A stretch of 64,000 nucleotides of DNA from Burkholderiaceae bacterium 26 (GTDB lineage Bacteria > Pseudomonadota > Gammaproteobacteria > Burkholderiales > Burkholderiaceae), in contig JYOB01000010.1 of the NCBI GenBank assembly GCA_000955795.1, forward strand, positions 195,637 through 259,636, given 5' to 3'. Below the pieces are notes generated by a model. It was not told the DNA's origin. It worked only from the letters and a program-made list of their open reading frames with translations, and made no database searches. The number at the start of each line of letters is the position of its first letter. Positions within the stretch are counted from its first letter, which is position 1. The position numbers and the translations under genes are program-made. Of the stretch, positions 8,925 through 16,789 are shown piece by piece.

Positions 8925-9104
8925 TCAAGTAGTTCCGTCCCGCGACATTGCGTCACGCGCCGGGGTATCTGGGTCCAGCAGAATCGATTCAGCAGGCGCC
9001 TTGAGATCGTCGTACTGGCCCGAGCCGACGGCCCACCACAGCACCCCGACAATCGCCACTACCAACATCAGCGACAGCGGAATCAGCAGGAACAGCGTTT
9101 CCAT
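8925..9104 (-). CDS. ccoS: cbb3-type oxidase assembly protein CcoS
   Basis: 59 residues beginning METLFLLIPLSLMLVVAIVG, one membrane helix (about 4-25), then WWAVGSGQYDDL and an acidic tail. This is the typical CcoS/FixS pattern (a helix followed by a W-x-QYDDL-like motif). CcoS is needed for insertion of heme and copper into CcoN. A clear AAGGAG precedes the ATG. It follows ccoI by 9 bases, and its stop lies 20 bases before the ccoN FNR box. Confidence 0.92.
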   Translation of the reverse strand: METLFLLIPLSLMLVVAIVGVLWWAVGSGQYDDLKAPAESILLDPDTPARDAMSRDGTT

Positions 9105-9113
9105 TTCGGCTCC

Positions 9114-11657
9114 TTAAGCGGCGCGTGACAAACGCCACGCATTGAGGGCCACCAGCAACGACGACACCGACATGCCGATGCCCGCCACCAGCGGCGACAA
9201 CCACCCCAGCGTGGCGAGCGGAATGCTGATCGCGTTGTAGGTGACGGCCCAGCCGAGGTTCTGGCGCACCACGCGCAACGTGCGACGGCCAATTGACACG
9301 GCCTCGCTAATGGCAAACAGGCGAGGCTCGGTGAGGATGGCGTCGGCGCCGGCCTGGGCCAGCGGCGCACCCGACCCAATGGCGATGGAGACCTGCGCCT
9401 GCGCGAGCAACGGCGCATCGTTGATGCCGTCGCCGACGGCCAGCACGCGGGCGCCGTCTGCCTGCAGCTTGCGCACGTAGGCACGTTTGTCTTCGGGGCT
9501 TGCGCCGCCCACCGCGCGGTCGATGCCAAGGCGGTTGGCCCACCAGTGCACGGTCTCAGGCGCATCGCCGGAAACGAGATGCAGGCGCAATCCTTGTGCA
9601 CGCAACGCGCTCAGGCATGCGGGCGCATCGGTACGTGGCGTATCGGCCAGCGTGAAGCGCGCGAGTGGTTGGCCGTCGCGGCCGAGCCAGATCGACGTGC
9701 ATGCGGCCGCCGGCGGCACTTCCTCCATCGGCGCTTCCGTGCCGTAACGAATGGAAGCAACCGGCTGATCTGCGTAGTGCGCTGCCGCGAACGACTGCGT
9801 GCCCAAACGCATCAATTGATTGTCGGCCAGGGCATACACGCCCTGCCCTGGCACATTCGTCACGCGCCCCAGCGTTGGCAACGGCATTTCAGCGGAGGTG
9901 GCGGCGCGCAACGACTGGGCGATCGGATGATTCTCGGATTGCTCCATCGCGCACGCCAATGCGAGGCAGTGTTCGGCATCCACATCGGCGAAGGTCTCGA
10001 TGCTCAGCAAGCGCAGACGCCCCTCGGTGAGCGTGCCGGTCTTGTCGAGCAGCACGTCCGTCACGGCTGCCAGGCTCTCGATGGCGTGGCCTCGCGTGAC
10101 CAGCACACCGCGCCGTGCCAACGCGCCACTGGCCGCGGCCAGCGCAGACGGCGTAGCCAGCGACAACGCGCAGGGGCAACTCACCACCAGCACCGCCACG
10201 GTAACGGCAAACATGCGAGTCGGATCGATCCACCACCACGCGATCGCCGTCAGCAGCGCCCAGCCGAGCAGCACTGCCACAAAGCGCCCAGCCACACGAT
10301 CGGCGAGTTCAGCCATGCGGGGCTTGTCCGTCAAGGCGCGTTCCAGCAGATCGACGATGGCAGCAAGGCGCGTCTGGGCGCCCACACGATTGACACGCAC
10401 GCGAATGGCGCTGACGACGTTGTAGCTGCCTGCCAGCACGGTCGCGCCCACGTCGCGCGGGCGCGGCACGCTTTCACCGGAGAGAAGCGACTCGTCGATC
10501 TCGGTGGTGCCGCGTTCAATGGTGCCGTCGGCGGGCAGAACTTCACCGGCGCGCACCTCCACGCAATCGCCTTGCTGCAAGGCTGCAACGGGAATGGTCT
10601 CGAGCACGCCGCTTTCGGCGTTGAAGCGCCGGCAAGTGGCCGGCAACTGATGCACCAACGCTTCGGCACCGGAAGCCGCGCTCTGGCGCGCACGCAGTTC
10701 GAGATAGCGCGCCGCCAGCAGGAAAGCGACGAACATCGTCACGGAATCGAAGTACGTCTCGCCATGACCGCGCAAGGTCGCCAGCACACTGGCAATGAAC
10801 GCCGCGCCGACCCCCAGCGCCACGGGCACATCCATGCCGACGTGGGCATGCCGCACTTGCCGCCACGCATTGACGAAAATGGGCCGCGCAGAAATCAACA
10901 CCACCGGCACGGTCAGCATCAGGCTGGCCCACTGCATCAGGCGCGTCTGGCTCACGGGGATGTCGCTGCCGTGCAGGTAAACCGGCCACGCGTACATCAT
11001 CACTTGCATCATCCCGAGCATCGCCAGCCCCAAGCGGATCAGCAGGCTGCGGCGCTCACGCGCTTCGGCAGTGCGGCGGGCAGATGGCTGGTCGGGCCAC
11101 GCTTCGTATCCGACGTCGGCAATGGCGGCAAACACCGCAGACAGCCGCATCGCGCCAGCATCTCCGACGATGCGCGCGCGTTCCGTGGCGTAATTGACGG
11201 TGGCTTCGCGCACGCCCGGCACTCGGGAGAGCGCACGCTCGATCAGCCATACACACGCAGCGCAACGCATGCCGCTGATAGCAAGGGAAAGTTCTTCCGC
11301 GCCGTCAGTGCGTGTGCGTACGAAGCGCTCGCGCATGACGGGCAGATCGTAGGTCGCCCAAACGGCTTCGGCTTCGGTGCGACGGTCACCTTCGATGGGC
11401 TTGGCGAAGGCGATGGGGCCGTCATAGACGTGGCCCATGCCGGAGGCGTGCAGCGTTTGCGCGACAGCCTGACAGCCGGCACAGCAAAATTCCCGAGACT
11501 TGCCGCCAATGTCGGCACGGACAGCGGTGGCGCCGTCCAATGGCGAGGCGCAGTGATAGCAGGTGACGTGCGACGCGCCCGCCCCGCTCGGGCCGATAGG
11601 CGAGCCTATGCCGTCAACCGGCGCGGTTGGATGATTGGGGGCGAATATCGTCGTCAT
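9114..11657 (-). CDS. ccoI: Copper-translocating P1B-type ATPase CcoI (FixI)
   Basis: 847 residues from the ATG at 11657. Order of domains: a Cys-rich N-terminal metal-binding segment (CYHC at about 33-36 and CCAGC at about 58-62), an HMA domain with MRCAAC (C132, C135), membrane helices, the CPC copper site in helix 6 at 494-496, the phosphorylation site DKTGT at 538-542, the SENHP nucleotide motif and the GDGINDAP hinge. CcoI exports copper for loading the CuB site of cbb3 oxidase. An in-frame ATG at 11681 exists, but the promoter geometry favours 11657. It forms an operon with ccoS. Confidence 0.94.
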   Translation of the reverse strand: MTTIFAPNHPTAPVDGIGSPIGPSGAGASHVTCYHCASPLDGATAVRADIGGKSREFCCAGCQAVAQTLHASGMGHVYDGPIAFAKPIEGDRRTEAEAVWATYDLPVMRERFVRTRTDGAEELSLAISGMRCAACVWLIERALSRVPGVREATVNYATERARIVGDAGAMRLSAVFAAIADVGYEAWPDQPSARRTAEARERRSLLIRLGLAMLGMMQVMMYAWPVYLHGSDIPVSQTRLMQWASLMLTVPVVLISARPIFVNAWRQVRHAHVGMDVPVALGVGAAFIASVLATLRGHGETYFDSVTMFVAFLLAARYLELRARQSAASGAEALVHQLPATCRRFNAESGVLETIPVAALQQGDCVEVRAGEVLPADGTIERGTTEIDESLLSGESVPRPRDVGATVLAGSYNVVSAIRVRVNRVGAQTRLAAIVDLLERALTDKPRMAELADRVAGRFVAVLLGWALLTAIAWWWIDPTRMFAVTVAVLVVSCPCALSLATPSALAAASGALARRGVLVTRGHAIESLAAVTDVLLDKTGTLTEGRLRLLSIETFADVDAEHCLALACAMEQSENHPIAQSLRAATSAEMPLPTLGRVTNVPGQGVYALADNQLMRLGTQSFAAAHYADQPVASIRYGTEAPMEEVPPAAACTSIWLGRDGQPLARFTLADTPRTDAPACLSALRAQGLRLHLVSGDAPETVHWWANRLGIDRAVGGASPEDKRAYVRKLQADGARVLAVGDGINDAPLLAQAQVSIAIGSGAPLAQAGADAILTEPRLFAISEAVSIGRRTLRVVRQNLGWAVTYNAISIPLATLGWLSPLVAGIGMSVSSLLVALNAWRLSRAA

Positions 11658-11667
11658 TATGGGGACG

Positions 11668-11709
11668 ATGCTAGCCAGCATCCCCCCGCGCGCCCTTGAT
11701 GCGCATCAA
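11668..11709 (-). promoter_or_regulatory. FNR-dependent promoter of ccoI-ccoS
   Basis: A perfect FNR palindrome TTGAT-GCGC-ATCAA occupies 11696-11709. A TAGCAT -10-like box lies on the minus strand at 11668-11673. Class II spacing predicts a transcript start near 11661, only about 4 bases before the chosen ccoI ATG at 11657. Confidence 0.75.
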
Positions 11710-11833
11710 GCACGGCGCAATAAGACTCCACCGGAAATGCGATTCTCAGCGCACCTCAACCATGCCGACCCTCCCAAAAGAAAATGGGGCGCCTATAGTG
11801 GTTAGCTGCACCAGCCAAACAGGAGGGCGCGAC

Positions 11834-12676
11834 ATGGCAACCGAATTCAGCCTGTACAACATCCACTGTGAATGGGGCGAGCACGGAGCATCCGCGCTGG
11901 CGCCACATTGCGACGCCGTCATCGTGGTGGACGTGCTGTCCTTCTGTACCTGTGTGGATGTGGCCGTGGCGCGCGGGGCACGCATCTATCCGTACCCATG
12001 GCGCGACGCCAGCGCTGAAACTTTCGCGCGCCGCGCCGGCGCCATGCTGGCGGGCTACAACCGGAGCCAGGCGGGGTATACGCTCTCGCCGGCGTCGCTC
12101 CGTGAATTGCCAATCGGCAGCAACCTGGTCCTGCCCTCGCCCAATGGGGCGACGCTCGCGCTCGCCACCGGATCGACGCCGACGTTTGCAGGTTGTCTGC
12201 GCAACGCGCGCGCCGTGGCAGAGGCCGCATCGCGACTGGGCCGCCGCGTGGCCGTGGTGGCGTCCGGAGAACGCTGGGCTGATGGCAGCCTGCGCCCGGC
12301 CCTTGAAGACTGGCTGGCCGCCGGTGCGATCGTGCATCACCTGTCGGAAACGGTGGCGGGGTTCCTGCCACAAGCGCTGTCGCCCGAAGCGCTCGCCGCC
12401 CGTGCGATCTATCGCGAGGCGTCGCAAACCGGCATGATGAAAGCGTGGTTGCTTGATTCTGTGTCCGGCCGCGAGCTGTGCGAACGCGGCTTTACCGAAG
12501 ACGTGACCATGGCCTCGCAAACCGACGTGAGCAACGTCGCCCCCATGCTGGTGGAGGGCGCGTTCCGCAACGTCAACCGCAAGACCGAGCGCCTGCCGCA
12601 GGACTTCTTTGGCGCTAGCCTGCGGCCCTCACAAGCACCGCCGTCGCATCGCAACCCGCCGCCGACGTCACACTAG
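11834..12676 (+). CDS. 2-phosphosulfolactate phosphatase (ComB)-like protein
   Basis: 280 residues. The segments VIVVDVLSFCTCVDVAVARG (about 26-45), LPSPNGATLA (about 99-108) and VAVVASGERW (about 137-146) match the ComB family, whose archaeal member dephosphorylates 2-phosphosulfolactate in coenzyme M synthesis and whose members need Mg2+. No other coenzyme M gene is nearby, so the real substrate here is unknown. A perfect AGGAGG at 11821-11826 fixes the start, although the frame is open from 11696. It is divergent from ccoI and convergent with zapE. The Pro/Ser-rich C-terminal 25 residues look disordered. Confidence 0.8.
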   Translation: MATEFSLYNIHCEWGEHGASALAPHCDAVIVVDVLSFCTCVDVAVARGARIYPYPWRDASAETFARRAGAMLAGYNRSQAGYTLSPASLRELPIGSNLVLPSPNGATLALATGSTPTFAGCLRNARAVAEAASRLGRRVAVVASGERWADGSLRPALEDWLAAGAIVHHLSETVAGFLPQALSPEALAARAIYREASQTGMMKAWLLDSVSGRELCERGFTEDVTMASQTDVSNVAPMLVEGAFRNVNRKTERLPQDFFGASLRPSQAPPSHRNPPPTSH

Positions 12677-12696
12677 GCACGCCGCAGCGAGCGAGA

Positions 12697-13794
12697 TCAG
12701 GTCAGTGACGTGTCGACTTCGCGGCGAGGTGCCTCGAGGTATTCGCGCGACTGCATCTCGACGATGCGCGACACCGTGCGGTGAAATTCATTGGCCATCT
12801 GGCCTTCGGTGTACAGCTCGTCCGCCGGCACCTCCGCCGACATCAGCAGCTTCACCTTGTGGTCGTAGAACACGTCGATCAGCCACGTGAAGCGGCGCGC
12901 CTCGGACGCCATGCGCGGCGTCATCTTCGGCACATCGGCCAGGATGACGGTGTGAAAGCGCGAGGCGATTTCCAGGTAATCGTTCTGTGAGCGGGGGCCA
13001 CCGCACAGCGTGGCGAAGTCGAACCACACCACGCCGCCAGCCTTGCGCGCAGCGCGAATCTCACGGTGCTCGATGCGCAGCACCGGCGATTCGTTCGGCA
13101 CTTCCGCCACTGCCGCAAACGCATCGCGCAACGCCGAGTTGGCCTTGGCGCCCAACGGCGTGTAATACGCTTGCACCTGCTCCATCGCCCGTTTGCGGTA
13201 ATCGACGCCCGCGTCGACATTGAGGACGTCGAGCTTCTCCTGCAGCAGCGCAATGGCCGGCAGCACTCGGTCGCGGTGCAGGCCGTCCGGATACAGCAAG
13301 TCGGGCCGATAGTTGGACGTCATCACAAACTGCACGCCGTTGGCAAACAGCTGATCGAGCAAGCGGTGCAGGATCATCGCGTCGGCAACGTCGCTGACAT
13401 GGAATTCATCAAAACAGATCAAGCGGTAGCGCTTGGCGATGCGACGGGCCAGTTCGTCCAACGGATCGGCGCGGCCGCGCAGTTCTTCCAGTTGACGATG
13501 CACTTCGCGCATGAACTCGTGAAAGTGCAGACGCGTCTTGCGCACCAACGGCACGCAGCTATAGAACGCATCCATCAGGAACGACTTGCCGCGCCCCACC
13601 CCGCCCCACATGTAGACGCCACGGGGCAAATCCGGGCGCACGAGCATCTTGCGCAGCGCAGTCGAACGACGGGCCTTGTAGGCAACCCATTCGTCGTAGC
13701 ACCGCTGCAGGCGATCGACGGCGCGTTGTTGCGCTTCGTCGGGCTGATAGCCGCGCGCCTTCAGTTCCTGTAGGTAGGTTTCCTGGACGTTCAT
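12697..13794 (-). CDS. zapE: Cell division protein ZapE (AFG1-family ATPase)
   Basis: 365 residues of the AFG1/LACE1 P-loop ATPase family. Walker A GGVGRGKS lies at about 64-71, followed by FLMDAFY; Walker B is LICFDEFHVSDVADAMIL at about 130. ZapE in E. coli binds FtsZ and regulates Z-ring constriction, especially under low oxygen or heat. It lies downstream of the 2-oxoglutarate dehydrogenase genes, a position common in Burkholderiales, separated by about 100 bases that contain two hairpins. Confidence 0.92.
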   Translation of the reverse strand: MNVQETYLQELKARGYQPDEAQQRAVDRLQRCYDEWVAYKARRSTALRKMLVRPDLPRGVYMWGGVGRGKSFLMDAFYSCVPLVRKTRLHFHEFMREVHRQLEELRGRADPLDELARRIAKRYRLICFDEFHVSDVADAMILHRLLDQLFANGVQFVMTSNYRPDLLYPDGLHRDRVLPAIALLQEKLDVLNVDAGVDYRKRAMEQVQAYYTPLGAKANSALRDAFAAVAEVPNESPVLRIEHREIRAARKAGGVVWFDFATLCGGPRSQNDYLEIASRFHTVILADVPKMTPRMASEARRFTWLIDVFYDHKVKLLMSAEVPADELYTEGQMANEFHRTVSRIVEMQSREYLEAPRREVDTSLT

Positions 13795-13815
13795 CTGCTT
13801 AATCTGCTTGGGGCA

Positions 13816-13873
13816 CCATTTGCGGGCCCAAATGGACCGATGCCCGGCAATCTTGTGGATTCACCGGGCATCG
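13816..13873. repeat. Two tandem perfect hairpins between lpdA and zapE
   Basis: First hairpin: CCATTTG (13816-13822) with CAAATGG (13829-13835), loop of 6. Second: CGATGCCCGG (13838-13847) with CCGGGCATCG (13864-13873), loop of 16. No T-run follows in either direction, so these are not simple intrinsic terminators; an RNA-processing or attenuation element is possible. Confidence 0.5.
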
Positions 13874-13895
13874 TGCTTGCCTTGCGGCTTGCGAT

Positions 13896-15332
13896 TTACA
13901 TATTGAGCTGACGCTTGTCGACCGCCAGCGCAGCTTCGCGCATCACTTCCGACATCGACGGGTGCGGATGGCAGATACGGCCGATGTCTTCAGCTGCAGC
14001 CTTGAACTCCATCGCCACCACGGCTTCGGCAACCAGGTCCGAAGCGTTGGCTGCCACGATGTGCACGCCCAGGATTTCATCGGTCTTCGCATCGGCGATG
14101 ACCTTCACGAAACCATCGGATGCGCCCATGCCCAGTGCACGGCCATTCGCCATGAACGGGAACTGGCCGGCCTTGGTCTCGCGGCCTTCGGCCTTGAGCT
14201 GCTGCTCGGTCTTGCCCACCCATGCAATTTCCGGGTAGGTGTAGATGACCCACGGAATGCAGTTGTAATCGATGTGCGGCTTCTGGCCGACGATGCGCTC
14301 GGCCACAGCCACGCCCTCGTCTTCTGCCTTGTGCGCCAGCATCGGGCCGCGCACCACGTCGCCGATCGCCCACAGATTCGGCAGCTTGGTCGCGCAGTGT
14401 TCGTCCACCTCGATAAAGCCACGCTGATCCGCCGCCAGGCCGATCGCTTCCAGGCCCAGGTTGTCGGTGTTCGGCACGCGGCCGATCGACACGATCAGCT
14501 TGTCGCACTCCAGCACTTGTGCAGCGCCGGCAGCGTCGGTGTAGTTGACCTTCACGCCCTTGCCCGACGATTCGATCTCGCCGACCTTCACGCCGACGTT
14601 GATCTTCAGGCCCTGCTTGGTCAGCAGCTTATTGGCTTCCTTGGCAACGGATTCGTCAGCCGCACCGAGGAAGCTCGGCAGCGCTTCGAGAATCGTCACT
14701 TCGGCGCCCAGACGGCGCCACACCGAGCCCAGCTCCAGACCGATCACGCCAGCACCGATCACGCCCAGCTTCTTCGGCACTTCACCAAACTTCAGCGCGC
14801 CTTCGTTGTCGGCAATGGTCACGTTGTCGACCTTCACGCCCGGCAGATGGCGAGCCTTGGAGCCCGTGGCGATGATCACGTGCTTGGCGGTCACGACTTC
14901 CGTGCCGGCCTTACCTGCGATCTCGACCTGATAGCCCGCGTCGGTCTTGCCGACGAACTTGCCGTGGCCCTTAAGCAACGTCACCTTGTTCTTGCGGAAC
15001 AGGAACTCGATGCCCTTCGTCATCTTGCCGACGATGTCGTCCTTGCGCTTGAGCATCTTGGCCACGTCGACCTTGACACCCTCCACCGTGATGCCGTGGT
15101 CGGCCAGGTGGTGGTTCACGTTCTCGAACTCTTCCGAGGAGGCCAGCAACGCCTTCGAGGGAATGCAGCCGACATTCAGGCAGGTGCCGCCCAGGCGCGG
15201 CTCGCCCTTCGGATCGTCGTAGGCGTTGTCTTCGCAGCAGGCCACGTTCAGGCCCAGCTGGCCAGCGCGGATGGCGGCGATGTAGCCACCGGGGCCGGCG
15301 CCGATCACCAGCACGTCAAATTCTTTGCTCAT
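13896..15332 (-). CDS. lpdA: Dihydrolipoyl dehydrogenase (E3 of 2-oxoglutarate dehydrogenase)
   Basis: 478 residues. FAD-binding GAGPGG at about 11-16; redox-active disulfide C51/C56 in [12 protein letters not shown]-binding [13 protein letters not shown] near 190; FAD motif [15 protein letters not shown]; catalytic HPHPSMSE near the C-terminus. E3 reoxidises the dihydrolipoyl groups of OdhB, producing NADH. It is the last gene of odhA-odhB-lpdA; about 70 bases containing a GC-rich hairpin (15351-15381) separate it from odhB. This E3 has no N-terminal lipoyl domain, in contrast to the pyruvate dehydrogenase E3 of some relatives. Confidence 0.96.
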   Translation of the reverse strand: MSKEFDVLVIGAGPGGYIAAIRAGQLGLNVACCEDNAYDDPKGEPRLGGTCLNVGCIPSKALLASSEEFENVNHHLADHGITVEGVKVDVAKMLKRKDDIVGKMTKGIEFLFRKNKVTLLKGHGKFVGKTDAGYQVEIAGKAGTEVVTAKHVIIATGSKARHLPGVKVDNVTIADNEGALKFGEVPKKLGVIGAGVIGLELGSVWRRLGAEVTILEALPSFLGAADESVAKEANKLLTKQGLKINVGVKVGEIESSGKGVKVNYTDAAGAAQVLECDKLIVSIGRVPNTDNLGLEAIGLAADQRGFIEVDEHCATKLPNLWAIGDVVRGPMLAHKAEDEGVAVAERIVGQKPHIDYNCIPWVIYTYPEIAWVGKTEQQLKAEGRETKAGQFPFMANGRALGMGASDGFVKVIADAKTDEILGVHIVAANASDLVAEAVVAMEFKAAAEDIGRICHPHPSMSEVMREAALAVDKRQLNM

Positions 15333-15401
15333 GGAGAAATCCTCGATTCGGACGCCGCCGCACCCAACGGGCAGCGGCGTCTCAGGTCATCAACGCGTCG
15401 A

Positions 15402-16655
15402 TTACAGGTCCAGCAGCAGGCGTGCGGGATCTTCCAGCGCTTCCTTCATGGCGACCAGGCCCAGCACGGCTTCGCGGCCGTCGATGATGCGGTGGTCGTA
15501 GGACATGGCCAGGTAGTTCATCGGACGAACCACGACTTGGCCGTTCTCCACCACGGCACGGTCCTTGGTGGCATGCACGCCCAGGATGGCCGATTGCGGC
15601 GGGTTGATGATCGGGGTCGACAGCATCGAGCCGAACGTGCCGCCGTTCGAGATCGAGAACGTACCGCCGGTCAGGTCGTCCAGCGTCAGCTTGCCGTCCT
15701 TGGCCTTCTGGCCGAACTCGGCAATCTTCTTCTCGATATCGGCCAGGCTCATCTGGTCAGCATTGCGCAGGATGGGCACCACCAGGCCACGCGGCGAGCC
15801 GACAGCGATACCGATGTCGAAGTAGCCGTGGTAAACGATGTCGTTGCCGTCAACCGATGCGTTGATGACCGGGTACTTCTTCAGCGCGTGGACAGCCGCC
15901 TTCACGAAGAACGACATGAAGCCCAGCTTCACGCCGTGGGTCTTCTCGAACTGGTCCTTGAACTTGGCGCGCAAGTCCATCACCGGCTTCATGTTGACTT
16001 CGTTGAAGGTGGTGAGGATGGCGTTGGTCGATTGCGATTGCACCAGGCGCTCGGCAATACGGGCGCGCAGGCGGCTCATCGGCACGCGCTCTTCCGGGCG
16101 GTCGCCCAGGGCGGCGAAGTCCACCGGTGCAGCGACTTGCTGCAGCGCCGGACGGGCAGCTTGCGGTGCAGCAGCGGCAGCTGGCTTGGCGCCACCAGCC
16201 ACGGCACCCAGCACATCGCCCTTGGTGATGCGGCCATCGCGGCCCGTGCCGGCCACTTGGCCAGCCGACAGATTGTTCTCAGCCATCAGCTTGGCAGCCG
16301 ACGGCATGGCCACGCCACCCGCGGCAGCGGCAGCCGGAGCGGCAGCAGCCGGCGCCGGTGCAGCGGCTGCGGGAGCCGGTGCAGCAGCAGCCGGAGCGGC
16401 GGCGCCTGCCTTGCCTTCGGTGTCGATCTTGGCCAGCAGCTGTTCCGACGTCACGGTTGCGCCGTCCGCCACCAGCACTTCGGCCAGCACGCCAGCCGAC
16501 GGGGCCGGCACTTCCAGCACGACCTTGTCGGTCTCAACTTCGATCAGGATTTCGTCCTGGGCCACGGCTTCGCCCGGCTTCTTCTTCCAGGAGATCAGCG
16601 TGCCTTCTTCAACGGACTCGGAAAACTGCGGGACCTTGACTTCAACGATAGCCAT
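15402..16655 (-). CDS. odhB: Dihydrolipoyllysine-residue succinyltransferase (E2 of 2-oxoglutarate dehydrogenase)
   Basis: 417 residues. One lipoyl domain (1-75) with lipoylated Lys44 in ETDKVVLEV; an Ala/Pro-rich flexible linker (about 80-112) with imperfect AAPAP repeats; a peripheral subunit-binding domain (about 115-155, ending [12 protein letters not shown]); and a C-terminal acyltransferase domain with the catalytic HRIIDG at His388. It transfers the succinyl group to coenzyme A. It sits between odhA and lpdA, 134 bases after odhA; that gap contains a 12-base-pair hairpin with one mismatch (16749-16776). Confidence 0.96.
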   Translation of the reverse strand: MAIVEVKVPQFSESVEEGTLISWKKKPGEAVAQDEILIEVETDKVVLEVPAPSAGVLAEVLVADGATVTSEQLLAKIDTEGKAGAAAPAAAAPAPAAAAPAPAAAAPAAAAAGGVAMPSAAKLMAENNLSAGQVAGTGRDGRITKGDVLGAVAGGAKPAAAAAPQAARPALQQVAAPVDFAALGDRPEERVPMSRLRARIAERLVQSQSTNAILTTFNEVNMKPVMDLRAKFKDQFEKTHGVKLGFMSFFVKAAVHALKKYPVINASVDGNDIVYHGYFDIGIAVGSPRGLVVPILRNADQMSLADIEKKIAEFGQKAKDGKLTLDDLTGGTFSISNGGTFGSMLSTPIINPPQSAILGVHATKDRAVVENGQVVVRPMNYLAMSYDHRIIDGREAVLGLVAMKEALEDPARLLLDL

Positions 16656-16789
16656 TTCGGTGCTTCCTTGGATTCATGTGCACATGCTCCTCTTCTTCGG
16701 GAGCCGCGCTAATTCGATATACGGTGGAATTCGGTAGCGAAGATGCGTCAAGGCGACAGCCGAAGCTGCCGCCTTGGTACAGATGTCGC

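Noticed and set aside
16318-16410. Tandem-like Ala/Pro-coding repeats that could look like a DNA repeat array
   Set aside because: They lie inside odhB and encode the flexible linker between the lipoyl and binding domains, a normal feature of E2 proteins.
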